From positions 1,015,501-1,079,500 of the forward strand of contig JARFJB010001987.1 of assembly GCA_036346205.1 (NCBI GenBank): a stretch of 64,000 bases of DNA. The letters are read 5' to 3'. Below, piece by piece: positions 1-10,286 of the stretch; positions within the stretch are counted from its first letter, which is position 1, and each line of letters begins with the position of its first letter. A program made the translations under genes and the position numbers. The notes under the pieces were generated by a model. It saw only the letters and a list, made by a program, of their open reading frames with translations, made no database searches and was not told where the DNA came from. This DNA is from Vesta saturnalis (taxonomy: Eukaryota; Arthropoda; Insecta; Coleoptera; Lampyridae).

Positions 1-437
1 GAACAGTTACTACTGATTGGTACACTTCAATTTGTCTCCCCCTGGTAATCGGTGAAATTAGAAAAAAATAATATAAATAAGCGAACCATTATGCATCATA
101 ACCATGCAAGTACGTATACAGCAGAACAAACTACAGAATTTTTTACTAGTCAAAATATCAAATTAATGACTCATTGCCCATAACTGGCTGATCTGTCTCC
201 CAATGACTTTTTGTTCACAGAGTTGAAGCTTTTAAAGTACCTGTTTTGGAGGTACATTGCTCAGAGTGGCAAAAATGTTTTGAAGATTGGTTTTACCGAA
301 TGCAAAAGTGTATAGATTTTAAGGGAGAATATTTTGAAAAACAATCAAATTTTTGCGCAACATAATGGGTGGATCTTTCACATTTCCACGAATTTTAGCA
401 GTGATCCTCGTATTAAATCACTCTTCCGTTTTGTATA
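1..437 (+). pseudogene. Mariner transposase C-terminal remnant
   Basis: Translating across frames gives a recognisable mariner C-terminal half: a T-V-T-T-D-W-Y block at the window edge, then H-H-N-H-A, SQNIKLMTHCP, L-S-P-N-D-F-L-F, and near the end F-A-Q-H-N-G-W-I-F. In mariners the second block reads HHDNA and carries a catalytic Asp. Here the Asp codon reads Asn, and at least two in-frame stops are present. The copy is therefore dead. The left part lies outside the window. It ends about 30 bases from the stop of the convergent zinc-finger gene, so it probably inserted in that gene's 3' flank. Family recognition is solid. The exact mariner subfamily cannot be told. Confidence 0.75.
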
Positions 438-469
438 ACGGTCATATCCATCACATTTGTAAATAGTCT

Positions 470-2722
470 TCAAATATGTTTTAATTGATGTTTTCTTAAA
501 TTGTGCTTCATTTTTGATGAATAATCACATTGACTACATTTGTAAGCAGTTCTTGAAATGTGTTTTAATTGATGTAACTTTAGATTACGTTTTAATTTTG
601 ATAAATAATCACATTGACTACATTTGTAATTAGTATTTGAAACGTGTATTAATAGATGTATTTTTAAATTACGCTTCAATTTTGATGAATAATCGCATTG
701 ATTACATTTGTAATCAGTACTTGAATTGTGTATTAATTGATGTTGTTTTAAATTGCGCTTCACTTTTGATGAATAATCACATAGATTGCATTTGTAATTA
801 GTACTGGAAATGTGTATTAACTTATGTTGTGTCAAATTGCGCTTAACATTTGATGAATAGTCACATTGGTCACACAGGTAATTAGTACTTGAAGTGTGTC
901 TTAATTGATGTTTTTTTAAAGTAGTTTTTAACTTTGATGAGTAACCGCAGTAACTACATTTGTAATTAGTATTTGAAGTGTGTATTAATTGATGTTGTTT
1001 TAAATTGTGTTTCACTTTTGATGAATAATCACATAGATTGCATTTGTAATTAGTACTGGAAATGTGTATTAACTGATGTTGTGTCAAATTGTGCTTAACA
1101 TTTGATGAATAGTCACATTGGTTACACATGTAATTAGTACTTGAAGTGTGTCTTAATTGATGTTTTCTTAAAGTAGTTTTTAACTTTGATGAATAATCAC
1201 AGTAACTACATTTGTAATTAGTATTTGAAGTGTGTATTAATTGATGTTGTTTTAAACTGTGCTTTTCTTTTGATATATAATCACACTGATCACATTTGTA
1301 AGTACTACTTGAAGTGTGCACTAATACATGTCTTTTTAAATTATTCTTCGCTTTTGTTGAATAATCACATCCATTACATTTATAATTAATACTTGAAGTG
1401 TGTATGAATTGATGTTGTTTTAAATTGCGCTTCACTTTTGATGAATAATCACATAGATTGCATTTGTAATTAGTACCGGAAATGTGTATTAACCGATGTT
1501 GTGTCAAATTGCGCTTAACATTTGATGAATAGTCACATTGGTCGCACATGTAATTGGTACTTGAAGTGTGTCTTAATTGATGTTTCTTTAAAGTAGTTTT
1601 TAACTTTGATGAATAATCACAGTAACTACATTTGTAATTAGTATTTGAAGTGTGTATTAATTGATGTTGTTTTAAATTGTGCTTTACTTTTGACATATAA
1701 TCACACTGATCACATTTGTAAGTACTACTTGAAGTGTGCACTAATACATGTCTTTTTAAATTACTCTTCGCTTTTGTTGAATAATCACATCCATTACATT
1801 TATAATTAATACTTGAAGTGTGTATGAATTGATGTTGTTTTAAATTGCGCTTCACTTTTGATGAATAATCACATAGATTGCATTTGTAATTAGTACCGGA
1901 AATGTGTATTAACCGATGTTGTGTCAAATTGCGCTTAACATTTGATGAATAGTCACATTGGTCGCACATGTAATTGGTACTTGAAGTGTGTCTTAATTGA
2001 TGTTGTTTTAAAGTAGTTTTTAACTTTGATGAATAATCACAGTAACTACATTTGTAATTAGTATTTGAAGTGTGTATTAATTGATGTTGTTTTAAATTGT
2101 GCTTTACTTTTGACATATAATCACACTGATCACATTTGTAAGTACTACTTGAAGTGTGCACTAATACATGTCTTTTTAAATTATTCTTCACTTTTGTTGA
2201 ATAATCACATCCATTACATTTGTAATTAATACTTAAAGTGTGTATTAATAAATGTTGTCTTAAATTGAACTTCACATTTGATGAATAATCACAATGATCA
2301 CATTGGTAATTAGTGCTTGAATCATGTATCACTAAATGCCTTGTTAAGTAGTTCTTCAAATCTGTAGAATAGTCACAGTGATGACATTCAAATTTACCAT
2401 GTGATGTATGTATGGCAGCATGGTTTTTTAAATTGCATTTCAATTTTGTACAATAGTCATATACATTGCATTCATGCAATATAGAGTGTATTACATTAGA
2501 ATCGACTTCAGTTTTATTTGTGTCATTTATCAAATAAGAATCACTGTCTTCTTTAATGTTACAAGTATTTGCAAATTCGCACTTTACATTATTGGAATTC
2601 AAATTAATTTCTTGTTTTATATCATTATTTATAATAACTTGTTGGTGGGTAAGGAGTAAATCGAATTGTACTTCTTCTTTAGGTTCCAATTTAATTACAT
2701 CTTTATTAACTTCAGCTGACAT
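470..2722 (-). CDS. C2H2 zinc-finger protein, 23-finger array (copy 1)
   Basis: A single open reading frame of 750 residues. The start is the ATG at 2722 (MSAEVNK), because copies 2 and 3 start identically; an upstream in-frame TTG at 2728 is not used as start. Residues 1-90 are acidic, with I-K-L-E, I-K-Q-E and V-K-C-E sites that fit the SUMO consensus. One degenerate finger (Cys spacing broken, CNVYDYC) is followed by about 23 fingers C-x2-C-x12-H-x3-H with Tyr two residues after the second Cys, as in REST-type fingers, and linkers such as TSSTNYK instead of TGEKP. Fingers 3-17 repeat as a five-finger block. Multi-finger proteins of this kind normally bind DNA in the nucleus; the target is unknown. 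About 40 bases of 5' leader resemble the leaders of the other copies. No intron is visible. No disabling change was seen, so it may be functional. Confidence 0.88.
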   Translation of the reverse strand: MSAEVNKDVIKLEPKEEVQFDLLLTHQQVIINNDIKQEINLNSNNVKCEFANTCNIKEDSDSYLINDTNKTEVDSNVIHSILHECNVYDYCTKLKCNLKNHAAIHTSHGKFECHHCDYSTDLKNYLTRHLVIHDSSTNYQCDHCDYSSNVKFNLRQHLLIHTLSINYKCNGCDYSTKVKNNLKRHVLVHTSSSTYKCDQCDYMSKVKHNLKQHQLIHTSNTNYKCSYCDYSSKLKTTLKQHQLRHTSSTNYMCDQCDYSSNVKRNLTQHRLIHISGTNYKCNLCDYSSKVKRNLKQHQFIHTSSINYKCNGCDYSTKAKSNLKRHVLVHTSSSTYKCDQCDYMSKVKHNLKQHQLIHTSNTNYKCSYCDYSSKLKTTLKKHQLRHTSSTNYMCDQCDYSSNVKRNLTQHRLIHISGTNYKCNLCDYSSKVKRNLKQHQFIHTSSINYKCNGCDYSTKAKNNLKRHVLVHTSSSTYKCDQCDYISKEKHSLKQHQLIHTSNTNYKCSYCDYSSKLKTTLRKHQLRHTSSTNYMCNQCDYSSNVKHNLTQHQLIHISSTNYKCNLCDYSSKVKHNLKQHQLIHTSNTNYKCSYCGYSSKLKTTLKKHQLRHTSSTNYLCDQCDYSSNVKRNLTQHKLIHISSTNYKCNLCDYSSKVKRNLKQHQLIHNSSTDYKCNQCDYSSKLKRNLKIHLLIHVSNTNYKCSQCDYLSKLKRNLKLHQLKHISRTAYKCSQCDYSSKMKHNLRKHQLKHI
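1201..2250 (-). repeat. 420-bp higher-order repeat inside the finger array
   Basis: Near-identical DNA recurs at a 420-bp spacing; for example the phrase tataattaatacttgaagtg sits at 1381 and 1801, and a second phrase sits at about 1213, 1633 and 2053. One unit is five 84-bp fingers. The near identity at the DNA level, including silent sites, indicates recent unequal crossing-over or gene conversion inside the gene. Confidence 0.85.
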
Positions 2723-2765
2723 CTTCAACTATCACAAAGTTATTAAAATGTTTACGTAAATATTT

Positions 2766-3946
2766 TAATTATATTGAAAACAAATATAAAATATTTAGCT
2801 TGATTTTCAAAAAAAACCAGAAGACAGGTACGTAGCAAGCAGCGGTGGTTCATGATAATTATTACATAGGGGCTCGTTGAATTAATGAATTAAATAAACA
2901 CAATGAATCTAAAGATACACATAACAACGAGCCATGCAATAGATATGTGAATGAGTATACAGACAAATAAATAAATATAACTCATCCAATAATATGTTGA
3001 TTCATATTTATGCGAGTCACCATTTACTTTGCCTTTCGTAGTGTTGTATACGGAAAGATAAAAAAATTTAAATGTTCCTAGAATTCACAGTGACGTAATT
3101 CCATTTATTATTAAAGTAAAAGTTATCTTTTATACAAAAAATCAATCAATTTTACTACGAAAGGATATTTTAACCACCGATGTTTATGTTGCCCCTTCAT
3201 TATTTTGTTCACCAGTCAAAATTTCACTTTTGCATAAATTAAATCAATCCCGGTGCAGAATGAGATTTATAACAATTTTTTTTTGCCAAAACAAGCATCC
3301 AATTAAATCCATCCATTTTATGGAGACATGAACAAAATTAACCAATCACAGCAAACTTACAGTAAAAACAGCCCATGGGTGATCATCACTTATGCCATTT
3401 CGGTTACTAAGCAATACAACTTTGTTAGGTAATTAAAATACTTTTATTTTAGGTTAAATCGTTTATTACCTTCCCACCCTAGAACATGTTCTCCAACCTA
3501 TATATACAGTTAGTTTCAAAAATCTGTAATACACCGATTTTTCAATTGTTTAAATTGGTCTTTAAAATATATCAATATAAAGTCAAATTGAAATCATTTT
3601 TAATTGTCACTTAATTTTCAATTTTAAGCGGTTTAATTGTTCTTTTGTTAATAAAATTATGTTCGTTTACTATATTTGTGTCACCTTTATTTAGGACATT
3701 AAAGTTTCAGGTTATTTTGATGCACCGTGTATATGCAGTCTCGTGATAACGTATGGAAGGTATTCTGCTTAGATTAGGAAAGAGAGGGGATACCGTTCGT
3801 CGCATTTCGCAAAGGTTAGCATTCTGTTACCAAAATCGGTTAGACGCCATTGTTTTGGTGGAAAAAAAAGGATTTGGTACGGTGTAGTTTTCTTGTGATT
3901 TTTTGTGGTTCTTATGACTTTTCCATTTAAAATTATGTTGTAAGTA
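2766..3946. other. No gene recognised
   Basis: AT-rich sequence between zinc-finger gene 1 and a THAP-like exon. No convincing open frame, TIR or RNA was seen on either strand. Confidence 0.5.
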
Positions 3947-4017
3947 ATGGTTGGATGTGCAGCTTATGGTTGTAAAAGCCACAGCAGTTCAGAAGATCCT
4001 GAAATTTCCTTTCACAA
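3947..4017 (+). CDS. THAP-domain first exon (orphan)
   Basis: The ATG opens a 24-codon frame reading MVGCAAYGC then K-S-H-S-S-S-E-D-P-E-I-S-F-H-K. The M-x2-C-x4-C opening followed by S-F-H-K is the start of the C2CH THAP zinc finger, found in THAP proteins and in P-element-type transposases. A GTAAAT donor follows at 4018, where THAP genes often have an intron. No matching second exon (F-P-x..., A-V-P-x-x-F-like block) was found in the next few hundred bases, so this is either the first exon of a gene with a long intron or an orphan piece of a THAP transposon. No other evidence of expression is visible. Confidence 0.5.
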
Positions 4018-5628
4018 GTAAATAAAAATTTGCATTCTTTCACAAATATTTTTTATCTCGGATATCTAGAAAATTATATTTTATACAATTATATTTGAGG
4101 AATATAAGTATTAATAGAGATATACGAAGCCGATTATAATATTTTGGTTTGAAATCTTATTAAGCATAATTATTAAATTGGTGTTGTCATGTTTATTTTC
4201 ACTGTCACCAGTGGCGTACGGCTAAGATTAAAATAACAAATAGGAATTTTTAAAAATCAGTCTCGACAGGAGGATTCTGTACGAAGCAAATTAACGAAAT
4301 TAATCCTATTTAAAGGTCAGTAAAATGTTTTTTGTAACCACAATAAAACTGTTTTTCTATATGGGTGCTTTATTAATTCCTAAACCTGAGAACAACTTAA
4401 TTTTATGGTTAACGTAGCCTCTACGCTACGCCACTGACACTGTGGCATTGGTCCCATATGGTAACAGATTCTTACGCTGCATTATACGTCCACTATTATT
4501 ACCTAGTCTAAGGTATTCTGAATGTAAATGAAGGGAGTTTGCGTGAAATTTTTTTTGTTGTGTATGCAGAACGTAAATCGTTGTAAATGATACGCCACTG
4601 GAATTTTAATGGAGTTTTGAGTGCCATATAAAAAAGTATTTAAATGTTGTAGAAAGATTTTCCTGTTGAAATCATTAAATCTGGTTGAAATATGATGTTT
4701 TGCTAAAACCGATGGCAATGGTAGACGCTACCGAATAGCCACTGATCTTTACTACTGTCTACTAAAGAATTCGGATAAAAATATGGTTGTAGAAGTGTGA
4801 GTGAATGACTTTATATGTGAATATTGTACTAATTTGCAGGGAGGAATATGTATGTATATTTTTGGTTGTATAAATGTCGTAACATTGCGTTGTAATGAAA
4901 ATTGAATGCATGTTCAAGGGTAAATGGAGTTGGAGTTTGTTAAATTGTGGGGAAAGAGAAATCACCCACATGAGAGATTGTCATGACAGGTTGAGTCTGG
5001 TTCTGGGGAATGTACAAAGTGAATATGATTACGAATAATGGTTGTTCCGAAGAGTTATGAGAATGTTTGTAAAGAAATTCAAGATGACTACGTTTGCCTT
5101 ATTTCGGTTTGCGTTGTGCCCATTTCTGAAAATGCCCTTGGCAAAGAAACGCAATGAATACTCGTTTGTGATAGGTTGATTGTAGTGTGGGCGCGAAAAC
5201 ATGGTAACCTGTTGACAATATAGTGGACACAGGGTATTTAAGCGAGAGCGTAGTAACGGAGTCGCTCGGCTAAAGAGCTCCAATAAAGAGGGATTGCGCG
5301 CGAAAAGTTTTGACGGACTTTACAATGGTCAGTGCTGGTTTTTGTTTGTAAACATGCAGTACATATTAGTTGACTGTAAGAACCCATATTGAGATGTCGT
5401 GTCTAAACATTTACAAATAAAAGGATTAATTGTGAATTGAAAGGAAAAATAAGGTTTTCTTTCCTTTCAAGGATTTGAAAAGTGTTAAGGCAGATTTAAA
5501 AATAAAACAGCAAATATTTAGTTGACAGTGTTTGGTAGTGAAGTGCGTGACGCAATAAAGGAATCTAAAGTAACCCTTTAAGTAACACAATGTGTTAATA
5601 ATACGAAATCAATTGTATAAAAGCAACC
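4018..5628. other. Mostly unassigned
   Basis: No gene is recognised. Short minus-strand frames of 69-84 codons lack family features. A somewhat GC-richer stretch at 5030-5330 is annotated separately as a possible promoter. Confidence 0.4.
5235..5287 (+). promoter_or_regulatory. Possible LTR-type TATA and AATAAA signals
   Basis: TATTTAAG at 5235 is followed by a GC-rich stretch (gcgagagcgtagtaacggag) and AATAAA at 5282. This tight TATA to poly(A)-signal arrangement is typical of the U3-R region of LTR retrotransposons. No partner LTR or coding body was found, so at best this is a solo LTR. Confidence 0.25.
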
Positions 5629-5940
5629 ATGAATTTTAATATTCAAATGGAAGTTAACATTTTTGTGATAGACATTTATTTTGAAGGGCAAATAATAAAT
5701 CAGATCGTCCAGATGTTATGTATATTAGTATTAGGTGCCAGTGAACAACCGACAATAACGTTCGCGTGTGATATAACGCTCAAAGTACTTAGTTATTACG
5801 GCCGTTTTTCTTTGTGTGGGTGCATATTAAAAGATTACATCAAGCAAACTCCATTTCCATATGGACATCACGTATACTCGATAAAGGATTGTAAGGCCCA
5901 TAATTTTGTGCAGGTTTCTTTTATGAGTTACACTTACTAA
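5629..5940 (+). CDS. Hypothetical 103-residue ORF
   Basis: Open frame starting MNFNIQ and ending MSYTY. It has a hydrophobic stretch at residues 20-38 (I-I-N-Q-I-V-Q-M-L-C-I-L-V-L-G) and several Cys. No family is recognised. A possible splice donor (GGTTTC after CAG) near 5912 would cut it short. It could be an exon of an unrecognised gene or chance. Confidence 0.2.
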   Translation: MNFNIQMEVNIFVIDIYFEGQIINQIVQMLCILVLGASEQPTITFACDITLKVLSYYGRFSLCGCILKDYIKQTPFPYGHHVYSIKDCKAHNFVQVSFMSYTY

Positions 5941-7223
5941 TTACCACTATGTGGATTTCTTTTTAATCTCGGCTAGTCAGGAATTTGGGAAGTGGGTTTT
6001 GAGACTTATATAACTGTTAAACAATTTCCTTATCCAGCTTTAATACATATAGTAAAACAAAACTTCTGGAATTATAATAACAATAATATAACAAAAAAAT
6101 GATATTCTGGTAAAACAATTAAGTATTCAAGTTAAACACAATGATGGAAAATAAAGGAAAAGTTTCTAAAAATAATTAAGGGGTTTCTTCATACAGCTCC
6201 TGGTATTTGGGCAGCCCACCGTACATCAGAGTAATGCTGGTGTCGTTGAAATTTCGGCGGTAAATCCTAAGATTTTTTGTAATGTTTAAAGACAGGTGTC
6301 GCCTGTGTATCTGTGCTCGTCGGTTTGGAAATTTCCTGTAAACGCGTTATAATGCAGTGTTCAAAAATAAAATAATTGTGGTTTTGTTTCTTTGCAAACA
6401 AAAATAATGTGTTCAGGTGAAAATAATACAAGGTGTGTGTACACTTCAAAACCCGTGAGGATTACTGTGATTTCGACAGGTAAGTTTATTTTGTCTATTA
6501 TTTTATAAATTTAAGACAATGTTGTTGAATTCGAGGTTAGAGCGTATTTCAAATCTTTTATCGTGGACTAGCTCTTTTATTACTTATATTTTCTTAAGTA
6601 ACGTTTTGAATTACGGAACAGGTTAAAGAAAAGCAGGCCCTACACGAGATTTGATAATTACACGAATAGTGTTAATACAAATTCGTGTTAGACAACGGTG
6701 GTATTTGATTTGTTTAATTTTGAGGGTTTGTACACACGGACTAAGGGAAAGACTAATTCTAAATTAACTATAAATAATATATACAATCAAATATGTACAA
6801 GGGGTTGTCAACGTTTGGAATTCGCAATTTAAGGTTTGTAATGGTTCATATGATACAGGAAATGTTTTCAACAATGTGTTGTTGAAAATTGATGAGTTCA
6901 TTCAAACTACTAAAATGGAAGGTTGACCTTCGTTTTATTTGTATAAAGACGATGATTCCTTACACTTTAATTGAATGTGAGTACTAATTTTCTCTAAGAA
7001 TAATTATCTTAAAGTTTTAATAGCTAAAGCAAATAAATCTCTTTAATCCATTGGATTTCTTATTGTAAAATAGAAATTCTTTTACTTCGAAGTAAAACGT
7101 AAAAATTTACTTTTAGTTGTATAAATTGAATGTTTTACACAATTCAGATTTTGTTTTCGGTAATAATTTGGACTTGATATTTAGGTGGATTTTTGTGATA
7201 TACAGGGGGAATAAATTATAAGT

Positions 7224-7477
7224 GTTGATAGCCAAGCAAGGATCTCGAGCTAAATCAACAAATTCTAGAGATTCTATTTATTCAAAGCTGTAACGGATAC
7301 TTTGAATATATAGAAATATATACAGGGGTTCAGGATATATCGGGTGTTCGTTTATAATCTCGTTAATAGCCAAGCCGGTGGGCTCAATAGTCTAAATTAA
7401 CGAATCTTATAGATTCTATTTATTCAAAGCTGAATCGGAACTTTGAATATATAGAACTATATACAGGGGTTCAGGAT
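7224..7477. repeat. Tandem duplication, about 113-bp units with spacer
   Basis: Two diverged direct copies at 7224-7336 and 7363-7477. Both run from a tagccaagc block through gattctatttattcaaagct to atacaggggttcaggat. Confidence 0.8.
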
Positions 7478-7800
7478 GGGATTTGTAAATTGCCGTTTTC
7501 TGAGGTTATAGCGCGTGATTGGACAACCAGACATGGCTTATATGAGCCCCATTAACTAGAAGAAGTTCTATAATAGTCCCGGTGACCGCCGTTGTTAACC
7601 AGTCAATCTACCTAAGACCAGTATAATACGCAAAACCTTTTTGACGTCAATTAATTTCTTAAGGATGGTTTGTTAATAGTAATTTCTAGGTATTACAACT
7701 ATTTTCGTAAAAATTGGTTATACTTCGGAGTGTTAGAATTCTATTTAATTAAATTGAAATTGCTTTAAGAGCGGGTCAGGCGGTTATGTTCTCGAATAGA

Positions 7801-7948
7801 GAATTTCAGGTGTAATAAATTATTACAAACGGACAGACAGGAGAGTTTTTGTAGAGAAGCTTTCTACAAACAGAATTTCAGGTGTATTAATAAATTATTA
7901 CAAACGGAGAGGCAGGACAATATTTGTAGAGAAGCGTTCTACAAACAG
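7801..7948. repeat. Tandem duplication, about 74-bp units
   Basis: Two adjacent direct copies (7801-7872 and 7873-7948). Each runs from gaatttcaggtgta through attattacaaacgga to a ttctacaaacag end. Each unit also contains a small hairpin, tgtagagaagc..ttctaca. Confidence 0.8.
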
Positions 7949-8290
7949 AATTAATTTAAAAGTGCCAAAATTTCGCTTATAAACCTTGCGAATGAAGGGT
8001 TTTAGGTAGGAAATGTCGCAACGTTTCTGCACATTTACTTAGAACTGGAATTAAATGAATTATTATTTAAACATTGTCTTAATAATTTTTATTAAAATAA
8101 CAATTAATTTGTCTTACCCAATTCTGGCTCATTACAGGATTATCTAATGTAATTGTAAGAAATTATTTTTTGATCTTTAAAGGATAGAAGTGTGATTATC
8201 TTTTTAGTCATTGCTTTAATTAAATTCTATGCTTTGCAGCGAGTGAAAGCAATAGGGTACTTAAGCAGCAGCACATACAACAGGAAGTTA

Positions 8291-9027
8291 TGAAAATGTA
8301 AACTTTCACCATTATCACACATAATAAAATTCTTATCGTTTTTGGGCTTTTTTCCTAGACCTTGAAGCAAATGCTTTACCAATTATATGTTAAATTACCA
8401 CAGCACTATAATTTAACATAAGTAGTTGAAATTAAGATTAAAATAAAAATAATTACAAGAAACGTTCTGCATTATGCTTTCATTGTTAATAACACTTCAA
8501 TTATTGACAAAGATATCTTCTCTATGTTAGATTTAACTGGATTATTTTATTTGATGTCATGCTTATATTTATGAATGCTTCTATGATTATGAAATTTAAG
8601 TTTTTCACAACTTTATACTTACATCATAACTTAATTAGATTTTGTTAAATGTGTTTTTTGGCTGACATTTTTCATTGTTAGCTTTCGCCGTTAGAGAGTG
8701 TTCTGATTTGTCATCTTTAAGACAGTTTAACAATATTTAATTTTTAATGACCTAGTTATTCTTTACTAAAATTTAATTCTATAGTTGGCTTTATACGTTT
8801 CTCAAACTGTAATGTTGATAGCAGACTGATGTTTATGTTTTAATTTTTCAGATTTGACAAAATTGTTTACAACATCTTTAACAATTTTAATAGATATTAC
8901 TACTGACGAAGATAACGTTAAGTATTATCGAAACGTTTAGATTTTATAATTTAAAATACACCATTAAAAAACCCAAAAAAGGTAAGTATTTTATTATGTG
9001 TGATAATGGTGAAAGTTTACATTTCCA
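8291..9027 (+). mobile_element. Short element with inverted ends and hammerhead-like motif (copy A)
   Basis: The left end tgaaaatgtaaactttcacc is the reverse complement of the right end ggtgaaagtttacatttcca, and the inversion continues for about 45 bases through the ataataaaat.cttat block. The right 130 bases hold the hammerhead-like motif and a segment shared with the copies near 12.0, 34.6 and 44.4 kb. The interior is non-coding. The shape suits a Penelope-related retroelement with an inverted 3' fragment at its 5' side, or a TIR element. No target duplication is clear. Confidence 0.65.
8903..8940 (+). ncRNA. Hammerhead-ribozyme-like core (copy A)
   Basis: CTGACGA at 8903-8909, then one extra A, a stem GATAA paired with TTATC, GAAA at 8930-8933, and ACGT followed by TTAG. 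The flanking CTA before the box can pair with TAG after it as stem I. This matches CUGANGA - stem II - GAAA, except for the extra base before stem II. ACGT is self-complementary, as expected if stem III forms between two molecules. Activity is not shown. Confidence 0.5.
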
Positions 9028-9721
9028 AACTTAATACTAACTTGATGAAAGCAATGAACGGATGAAATAAATACGAAGATGTACAAAACCAGTTAGTAAC
9101 TATTATGAATTACAACGAACAGAAATAATTGATTAAACAAAGCTTAATACTTGACCCAACGGACTTAAAACATCACGTTTTTCAGTATTTTTTAGGTTAA
9201 GTAAATTAAATTAGTTTCTAACTAGATAGCCAGAGCATATGACGTGCGCGTTTAAAATACGAGACCAATTGAACATTTCAATAAGGTAGAAAATAGTCGA
9301 AAATTTACAAGTTGGGGGTATTCGGACAGTCGTATCACTAGAATTGCCAAGTTCAATTTTTGATATCAATTGTAATTGTCAAAAAGGGTTTCTCTAACCT
9401 CGGTTTTTCGAGTTTACTATTAGTAGAAGTGAAATATGAGAAGCTGCATAGTGCCTTTTTCTCAAAATGACAGCAAAAAATTTAAAAAAAATCTAGAATT
9501 TTTCAAGTGAGGTCACAAATAATTATATTGCCTTCTTGCACACACGGCGGCTTATGTTTACCAGTACAGTATTCACTAGTGCGCAATTACATATATGATT
9601 GTTCTATACATAAACCTAAAACAACACATGAAACTACACTAACAATACAACTAACGGGTGTATTATAGTCGGCAGCCCCTGCATAACTTTAAAGATACAG
9701 TGAGTGTTTTTTTGGTAATCA

Positions 9722-10052
9722 GCCAAGTATTGATGAGCCTTCGACTAGTCATAAAATCAGTTAACTTAGTTAGGTTAGATAAGTTAGGAATTTCAAGGTA
9801 CTGTGTTTTTTTGCTATACATTGTGCAATGAATTCAGAGTGGACTCACTCACACATTTGGAAAGTGGCTCGTGACAGAGAAACATTAATTAAATTTCTCC
9901 GAGAAACTGCCGGCAAAGACCGTTTCGTGGAGTTTTTAAAAGTGCTGCTGAACTGTATCGGCCAAGTATTGATGTGCCTTCGACTAGTCACTGAATCAGT
10001 TAACTTAGTTAGGTTAGGTCAGTTATGTTAGATTAGTTAGGTTAGGTTAGTT
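9722..10052. repeat. Direct duplication ending in degenerate TTAGG-like runs
   Basis: A 60-base block (gccaagtattgatg..gccttcgactagtca..aatcagttaacttagttaggtta) occurs at 9722-9780 and 9961-10018. The second copy runs into ttaggttaggtcagttatgttagattagttaggttaggttag, a degenerate run resembling the insect telomere unit TTAGG. Confidence 0.7.
9828..10031 (+). CDS. Short ORF, possibly a transposon N-terminus
   Basis: Sixty-seven codons starting MNSEWTHSHIWKVARDRETL. The W-x3-IWK-x6-ETLIKFLRE pattern faintly recalls the N-terminus of ISXO2/Merlin-type transposases, but no zinc-binding or DDE part follows. Its C-terminal third is made by the duplicated non-coding block, so the frame is accidental there. 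Confidence 0.2.
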   Translation: MNSEWTHSHIWKVARDRETLIKFLRETAGKDRFVEFLKVLLNCIGQVLMCLRLVTESVNLVRLGQLC

Positions 10053-10286
10053 AGTTGAATTAAATGTTGTTGGAGTTATACTTTTCATGCAAATTTGCCG
10101 TAATGAGTGTTTCTTGTTGAAATTTATGTAGGGGCTTTTGATTATAGTAGCCCCAACTAATACTATGTAATACAGGCTTTATATACAATACTATACTATA
10201 TACAGTATACATAAAAAAAACAAATTTCAGTTTGTTAAAACACCAAAAACGCAGAAACTGCGAAAGCACTCAAACTATTTTAATTT

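Larger units (their letters stand above)
5941..8290. other. Unassigned AT-rich DNA with two short tandem duplications
   Basis: No open frame of interest on either strand. The two direct duplications at 7224-7477 and 7801-7948 are listed separately and may mark a decayed LTR or non-coding repeat. Confidence 0.4.

Noticed and set aside
470..470. Start at 2728 (TTG) for zinc-finger copy 1
   Set aside because: The paralogs start at the ATG that lies two codons further in; the upstream codon is not ATG.
2474..2759. Plus-strand frames opposite the start of zinc-finger gene 1
   Set aside because: Antisense shadows of the coding sequence.
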